Below, piece by piece: positions 4,029 through 7,439 of a stretch of 7,439 nt of DNA. The DNA comes from Phycisphaerae bacterium. Lineage in GTDB: Bacteria > Planctomycetota > Phycisphaerae > UBA1845 > Fen-1342. Below the pieces are notes generated by a model, which was not told the origin of the DNA, made no database searches, and saw only the letters and a list, made by a program, of their open reading frames with translations. Location of the stretch: the NCBI GenBank assembly GCA_022842805.1, contig JALHOX010000233.1:1-7439 (forward strand). The letters are read 5' to 3'. The translations under genes and the position numbers were made by a program. Positions within the stretch are counted from its first letter, which is position 1; each line of letters starts with the position of its first letter.

Positions 4029-4928
4029 ATGCGCGCCATGAACCGAAAGCTCGTTTCTGCGCTCGCATGGCTCGCGACCCTGGCGCTGGCGGCGCCGGCG
4101 GTCGCCGACATTCCCGAACTCTTCGGCATCGGCAAAAAGGACGCCCCCGCCGCCAGCGAGGATCTGTGGGCGATTCGCTGCCTGGCGATCACGGGCGAAA
4201 ACCGGCAATCGCGCGCCAATGCCTATGGCGACGCGCTGCGCAAGGTGCGCGGGCTGGATGCCAAGCGTGTGCTGGTTTTGCACTATGACGAGGAGAGCAT
4301 TGTCTTCTACGGTCGCTTCGCGCGCGTGCTGGACAGCAAGAGCGGCAAGGAGCGCTTTGAGCCGGATCCCGCGCCGACGCTGAAGACGATTCGCGAGCTG
4401 TATTTGCAGAATTCGAAGCTGGCGGCGGACGACCCGGCGAACTGGCCGTTTCGGCTCGCCGCGCTGGATCAACTGCCGACGGGAGACTCATCCCACCCCG
4501 AGTGGGATCTGGAGAACGCGTCGGGCTTTTGGGCCGTACACGTCGCGGTGTTCTACAACTGCGACGAGATGCGCGAGCGCAAGCGCGCCGCAGTCGAATA
4601 CTGCAAAATGTTGCGGGAGCAGGGAAACGAGGCCTACTACCACCACGGGACCGACAAGAGCTCGGTCTGCATCGGCGTGTTTCCCGAGGCCGCGGTCGTG
4701 CCTGTGAAGTCGAAAGACGCACTCACCGGCGCTATCAAAGTGTCTTACGGCGTCAGCGATCAGCGAGTCGCCGACATCATGAAAAAGTTTCCGGAGAGCC
4801 TCGAAAACGGCCACAGAGTGTTTGAGCGGGCCTCGGGCGGCGGCGGCGAACGCGGCAAGGCGAATCCGTCGTTCATCGTCAAACTGCCGCGGGCGGCGCG
4901 CGAACGCGCGACCGGCGGCACGCCGTGA
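4029..4928 (+). CDS. Exported protein with two SPOR-like segments
   Basis: 299 residues from the ATG at 4029; the ATG at 4038 (MNRKLVS) is equally possible. I prefer 4029 because the purine run GGACGGGA sits at a workable distance from it. A signal peptide (positive start, hydrophobic LVSALAWLATLALA, then APAVA-DIP, cleavage near 27) sends it to the periplasm or envelope. Two segments look alike and resemble the SPOR fold. One (about 46-100) has LWAIRCLAI, then ALRKVRGLDAKRVLV and SIVFYGRF. The other (167-222) has FWAVHVAVF, then YCKMLREQGNEAYY and SSVCIGVF. SPOR domains bind denuded septal peptidoglycan; whether these do is inference. The tail (266-299) is Gly/Arg-rich. The stop overlaps the GTG of rdgB by 4 nt (GTGA), so the two are coupled. 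The gene is clearly real; the family assignment is moderate and could be lineage-specific. Confidence 0.8.
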   Translation: MRAMNRKLVSALAWLATLALAAPAVADIPELFGIGKKDAPAASEDLWAIRCLAITGENRQSRANAYGDALRKVRGLDAKRVLVLHYDEESIVFYGRFARVLDSKSGKERFEPDPAPTLKTIRELYLQNSKLAADDPANWPFRLAALDQLPTGDSSHPEWDLENASGFWAVHVAVFYNCDEMRERKRAAVEYCKMLREQGNEAYYHHGTDKSSVCIGVFPEAAVVPVKSKDALTGAIKVSYGVSDQRVADIMKKFPESLENGHRVFERASGGGGERGKANPSFIVKLPRAARERATGGTP

Positions 4929-5563
4929 GCGAGACCGGCGGCGGATCCGGCCTGTGCGTGCTGCTGGCGACGCGGAATGCGGGCAAGCTGCGCGAAATTC
5001 GCGAGAAGTCGGCGGGCGCGCCGTGGCGATGGGTGGGGCTTGAGGATTTCCCAAACGTGCCCGAAGCGCCCGAAGAGGCGCCGACGCTCGAAGAGAATGC
5101 CCGCGCTAAGGCTGTCTTCTATGCCAGGGCGACCGGTCTGACGGCCCTCGCCGACGACTCGGGGCTGGTCGTTGATTCGTTGGGCGGAGAGCCGGGGGTG
5201 CACTCGGCGTACTACGCGGGTCTGCCGCGCGACGATGCGGCGAACAATCGCAAACTGATCGCCGAACTGCGGCGACGCGAACTGAATGACGATCGTGCGC
5301 GGGCGGCGCGCTTTCGCTGCGAATTGGTGCTGGCGGGGCCGGATGGGCGGATTTTGCTGACGGCGGGCGGGGCGCTCGAAGGGCGCATCGTCGACCAGCC
5401 CCGCGGCGCCGGTGGGTTCGGCTATGACCCGCATTTCTTCGTGCCGTCGATGGGGCGCTGCCTGGCGGAGCTGACATCGGCCGAAAAGAACGCAATCAGC
5501 CATCGCGGACAGGCCATGGAGCAGATGCTCAAGCAGATGCGCGCGTTGTTCGCCGCCGACTAA
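4925..5563 (+). CDS. rdgB: RdgB/HAM1 family non-canonical purine NTP pyrophosphatase
   Basis: 212 residues. It hydrolyses ITP, dITP and XTP to monophosphates and pyrophosphate in the cytoplasm, keeping deaminated purines out of DNA and RNA. The N-terminal signature is LLATRNAGKLREI (13-25). TLEENARAKA (54-63) carries metal-binding glutamates. ALADDSGLVVDSLGGEPGVH (74-93) holds the catalytic Asp of the LADDSGL block. GGFGYDPHFFVP (163-174) and LTSAEKNAISHRGQA (183-197) are the base-recognition end. All key motifs are intact and the length is normal. The start is GTG at 4925 within a GTGA overlap with the SPOR-like gene; the Shine-Dalgarno is weak, so translation probably depends on the upstream gene. 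The divergent neighbour hpt makes IMP from hypoxanthine, so both enzymes touch the inosine nucleotide pool. Confidence 0.97.
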   Translation: MSETGGGSGLCVLLATRNAGKLREIREKSAGAPWRWVGLEDFPNVPEAPEEAPTLEENARAKAVFYARATGLTALADDSGLVVDSLGGEPGVHSAYYAGLPRDDAANNRKLIAELRRRELNDDRARAARFRCELVLAGPDGRILLTAGGALEGRIVDQPRGAGGFGYDPHFFVPSMGRCLAELTSAEKNAISHRGQAMEQMLKQMRALFAAD

Positions 5564-5608
5564 CGATCGGCGCGTCGCGGATGCAGACGGGGTGTTGCAT
5601 TCGATCGT
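5563..5608. terminator. Inverted repeats between convergent rdgB and the dockerin gene
   Basis: CGGATGCA (5578-5585) pairs with TGCATTCG (5596-5603), 8 bp with one G-U, around a 10-nt loop. An outer perfect pair, ACGATCG (5563-5569) with CGATCGT (5602-5608), shares two bases with the inner stem, so the two are alternatives. The element fills the 61-bp convergent gap and may end transcription from both sides. No T-run follows it on either strand. Confidence 0.4.
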
Positions 5609-5624
5609 CTGAGGTCGAAGCTCT

Positions 5625-7439
5625 CTAAGGCCCCGTGAGCAACATCACAAAGGGACCGATATCGCCGACGGTGACGAACCCGTCGCAGTTGATATCCGCG
5701 TGGGTCATGGGGCAGCTCGGGTACTGCATCGGATAGGCCGCGGGGTTGGTGAGCGCGAGTACGAAGCCGGCGATGTCGCCGACCGTGACAGAGCCGTCGC
5801 AGGTCATGTCGCCGAGCAGAACGAGTTCGTTGTCGAGGATGGCGGGGAACGGCAGGTCGATCAGACAAGGGGTGATGTCGGGCCCGCGAGAGCCGCGGAC
5901 GCGGACGCGTGCGCCAATGTTCGTTCCCATCAGATTCTCGACCCAATATGTCACACCGTCGTCGCCCTGCAGCAACACGCACTCCGGCCCCGGCGCGACA
6001 AGACCGCAAACCTCAATACAGCGGCCGACGCGGTTGTCCTCGATGCCGGGTCGCACAAATGGCAGGCAGAGGCGCGACTCGGGATTCAGGCAACCCGTGA
6101 CCCAGATCGGCTCGTCGAGCGGCAGATTGCCGATGTTTTCGATGAAGAGCAGGTCGCTGCCGGACCCGACGAAGATCGGGCAGCCCTGTGGACCGGGGCG
6201 GATCTCGCCGCAGTCCTTGAAGCAGCGGCCGATGGTGTTGCTCTCGATCCCTGGGGCTGCGGGCCGCGGCGGGCATATCTGCGAGTTCGGGTTGATGGCG
6301 CCGGTCACCCACACTTCATCGCCGGGGCCGAAGATTCCGACATTTTGAAGGCCGTACAGCGCGCCGGTCTCGGTCTGCAATTGGACACAATCGGAGCCCG
6401 CAATGAGCACGCCGCAGTCTTCGAAGCACTCGGCAATGCCGTTGTCGATGATGGCCGGCGCCGCAAAGGGGGCGCAGAGTTGGGATTGCGGATCGATGTA
6501 TCCATCGACCCATACGCGAGCCCCGACCAAAAATGGCCCGGTGTTTTCGATGAAGTAGGCGGCGCCGCCGTCGTCTACAAAGCGAACGCAGCCCTGCGGG
6601 CCGACGGCGAGCGTGCCGCAGCCGCTGAGATGTTGCAGCGGCGGGCTCTCATCGATCCAGATCGCGTCGAGACCTGCCTGCAGCATACCGGGGACGATGG
6701 GGCCGAACGCCGCCAGCAGATCATCCTCGCGCTTCACGATATAGCCGGCATTGGAGAGCAAGTCGCCTTCGTTGATCTGCGCGCCCAGGCATTCGGAAAA
6801 GAAACTTGTTTCGATGGAGAACCAGATTTCGCCGTTGCGGGGCAGGTAAAGCGCGTCGAGACCGACATCGGGCTGCACCGGTTTGGGGCAGAAGTTCTGA
6901 ATGAGTTGTTGATTGGTCGCGACGATCGTGCCGTTGGTGCTGAGGATGTCGCCGTGCTGGAGCTTGGCGCCGAGCGAGCCGGAGAAGGCGTCAGCTTCGA
7001 TCGAGAACCAAATCGAATTGTTCGGCGGCGGGCCGCCGTCCGGGGAGATGTCGAAGTTCAGGTGTACCGCGTCGAGACCGGGCGCCAGAAATGGCGGAGA
7101 CAACGCGAAGGGAAACATCAGCTGAGCGTTGGTGATCACGCCGCCATCGATGTTCAGCAAGTCGCCGTCGGTAATGATCTGGTTCAGACATTCGTCAAAC
7201 CAGCCCTGCTCGGGAGAGAACCAGACGAGGGTGCCGGTGCGATGGAGCGCATCGAGACCGAAACTGGACGGCGCCTTGGGGCAAAAGTTCGCGACCAGCT
7301 CGGCATCGGTCAGAAGCCGCTCGCCGTCGTCGCGACAATCGTCGCCGTGCCCGATGAGTTGCCCTGCACTGGGACCGTGAGTGGCGGCAAAGTCGCGCTC
7401 GGTTGAGAAATGAAACTGTGATTGCGCGACGGCCTGAGC
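5625..7439 (-). CDS. Secreted multi-repeat protein with C-terminal dockerin-like module (5' end off window)
   Basis: The minus-strand frame is open from the right edge to the TAG at 5627-5625, giving 604 residues with the N-terminus missing. An internal TTG at 7160 is not the start, since repeat homology continues through it. Three layers are visible. First come N-terminal repeats of 60-72 residues, each opening GLDA and carrying an IWFSIE-like core and GDLLS (7256-6672). Then four repeats of about 68 residues open with CG and contain G-x-x-VWVTG-like and SQLC-like blocks (6620-5814). Last is a dockerin-like pair (5813-5628). The many regularly placed cysteines suggest disulfides and export; the signal peptide must lie outside. 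No catalytic motif is seen. The likely role is extracellular or cell-surface binding or scaffolding. The 68-residue units look OB-like (strand-rich, V-G-x-x-V-x-V-x-G), which is an inference. I cannot name an enzyme function. Confidence 0.9.
   Translation of the reverse strand, partial: AQAVAQSQFHFSTERDFAATHGPSAGQLIGHGDDCRDDGERLLTDAELVANFCPKAPSSFGLDALHRTGTLVWFSPEQGWFDECLNQIITDGDLLNIDGGVITNAQLMFPFALSPPFLAPGLDAVHLNFDISPDGGPPPNNSIWFSIEADAFSGSLGAKLQHGDILSTNGTIVATNQQLIQNFCPKPVQPDVGLDALYLPRNGEIWFSIETSFFSECLGAQINEGDLLSNAGYIVKREDDLLAAFGPIVPGMLQAGLDAIWIDESPPLQHLSGCGTLAVGPQGCVRFVDDGGAAYFIENTGPFLVGARVWVDGYIDPQSQLCAPFAAPAIIDNGIAECFEDCGVLIAGSDCVQLQTETGALYGLQNVGIFGPGDEVWVTGAINPNSQICPPRPAAPGIESNTIGRCFKDCGEIRPGPQGCPIFVGSGSDLLFIENIGNLPLDEPIWVTGCLNPESRLCLPFVRPGIEDNRVGRCIEVCGLVAPGPECVLLQGDDGVTYWVENLMGTNIGARVRVRGSRGPDITPCLIDLPFPAILDNELVLLGDMTCDGSVTVGDIAGFVLALTNPAAYPMQYPSCPMTHADINCDGFVTVGDIGPFVMLLTGP
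5628..5813 (-). other. Type I dockerin-like Ca-binding pair
   Basis: The last 62 residues hold two EF-hand-like loops with following helices: DMTCDGSVTVGDIAGFVLAL and, 38 residues later, DINCDGFVTVGDIGPFVMLL. The D-x-x-CDG-x-VTVGDI pattern places acidic residues at the calcium-ligand positions known for dockerin repeats. A CysPro-containing linker separates them. In planctomycetes such modules end many secreted proteins without classic cellulosomes, so a cohesin partner should not be assumed. Confidence 0.85.
5814..6620 (-). repeat. Four in-frame repeats of about 68 residues
   Basis: Units start with CG at 6620, 6416, 6212 and 6008, exactly 204 bp apart; the last is slightly shorter (65 residues). 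Shared features are CG near the start, GPQGC or similar about 10 residues on, Y/L-x-I/V-EN or LQN, then G-x-x-VWVTG, then NP-x-SQIC-like, then PGIEDN and GRCF. Protein-level similarity is clear although the DNA has diverged, so the duplications are old. Confidence 0.85.
6672..7256 (-). repeat. N-terminal GLDA/WFSIE/GDLLS repeats
   Basis: Three full units are visible, starting LDALHRTG (7256), LDAVHLNF (7076) and LDALYLPR (6860), of 60, 72 and 63 residues. Each has a WFS-x-E core, an F-S/D-E-C-L or similar block and GD-L/I-LS/N. The stub LDAIWIDE follows the last unit, and the end of an earlier one (LTDAELVANFCPK) lies toward the right edge. They precede the CG repeats and are a different family. 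Confidence 0.8.

Noticed and set aside
3864..4722. Long minus-strand open frames (3864-4472 and 4189-4722) across the SPOR-like gene
   Set aside because: The plus strand has a signal peptide, internal duplication and a coupled rdgB. The minus frames are Arg-rich shadows.
7158..7160. TTG at 7160 as the start of the dockerin protein
   Set aside because: The frame stays open to the window edge, and the upstream residues continue the repeat pattern (a full GLDA/WFS unit starting at 7256), so the true start is off the window.
5700..7406. A 568-codon plus-strand open frame opposite the dockerin protein gene
   Set aside because: The minus strand shows clear internal repeats, dockerin motifs and conserved cysteines. 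The plus frame has no recognisable domain and is the kind of antisense opening that high-GC coding DNA produces.

Overview
The window is GC-rich, densely coded bacterial DNA, most likely from a member of the Planctomycetota (Phycisphaerae-like). The main reason is the secreted protein at the right edge. It ends in a two-motif type I dockerin-like module (NCDG-x-VTVGDI style) after long internal repeats, an architecture I associate with that phylum. The phylum call is an inference; no rRNA or other marker gene is present.

Layout, left to right. (1) A minus-strand pair: an ECF sigma factor (729-142) overlaps by ATGA the start of an unidentified gene that runs off the left edge. (2) Also minus: a membrane-anchored DUF3465 protein (1502-852). 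(3) A gene-free stretch of about 460 bp (1503-1965) lies between DUF3465 and a plus-strand secreted fasciclin (FAS1) protein (1966-2541). It holds a candidate sigma70-type promoter and a run of strong hairpins whose arms share one hexamer and could re-pair. (4) A convergent spacer (2542-2780) has a long terminator-like hairpin and two different short tandem repeats. (5) A minus-strand pair: hpt (3937-3395) followed by a two-TM PH-like membrane protein (3398-2781), overlapping by ATGA. (6) A 91-bp divergent promoter region (3938-4028) has a perfect 16-bp palindrome, a 14-bp direct repeat and a -10-like element that would make hpt nearly leaderless. (7) A plus-strand pair: an exported protein with two SPOR-like segments (4029-4928), overlapping by GTGA rdgB (4925-5563). 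(8) Converging on it, a minus-strand repeat protein with a dockerin end (7439-5625), whose N-terminus lies outside the window.

How the genes may work together: hpt (purine base salvage) and rdgB (removal of deaminated purine NTPs) flank one shared divergent promoter region, so a small purine-salvage and nucleotide-sanitation locus is plausible. Each has an envelope protein as its translationally coupled partner. The sigma factor and its 4-nt-overlapping partner look like a regulatory pair. FAS1 and the dockerin protein are secreted structural or adhesive proteins. All three same-strand neighbouring pairs overlap by exactly 4 nt.

I see no CRISPR array, transposase, integrase, toxin-antitoxin pair, rRNA or convincing tRNA. 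The least explained elements are the structured FAS1 leader, the symmetric elements between hpt and the SPOR-like gene, the exact 68-residue repeats of the dockerin protein, and the unidentified partner of the sigma factor.
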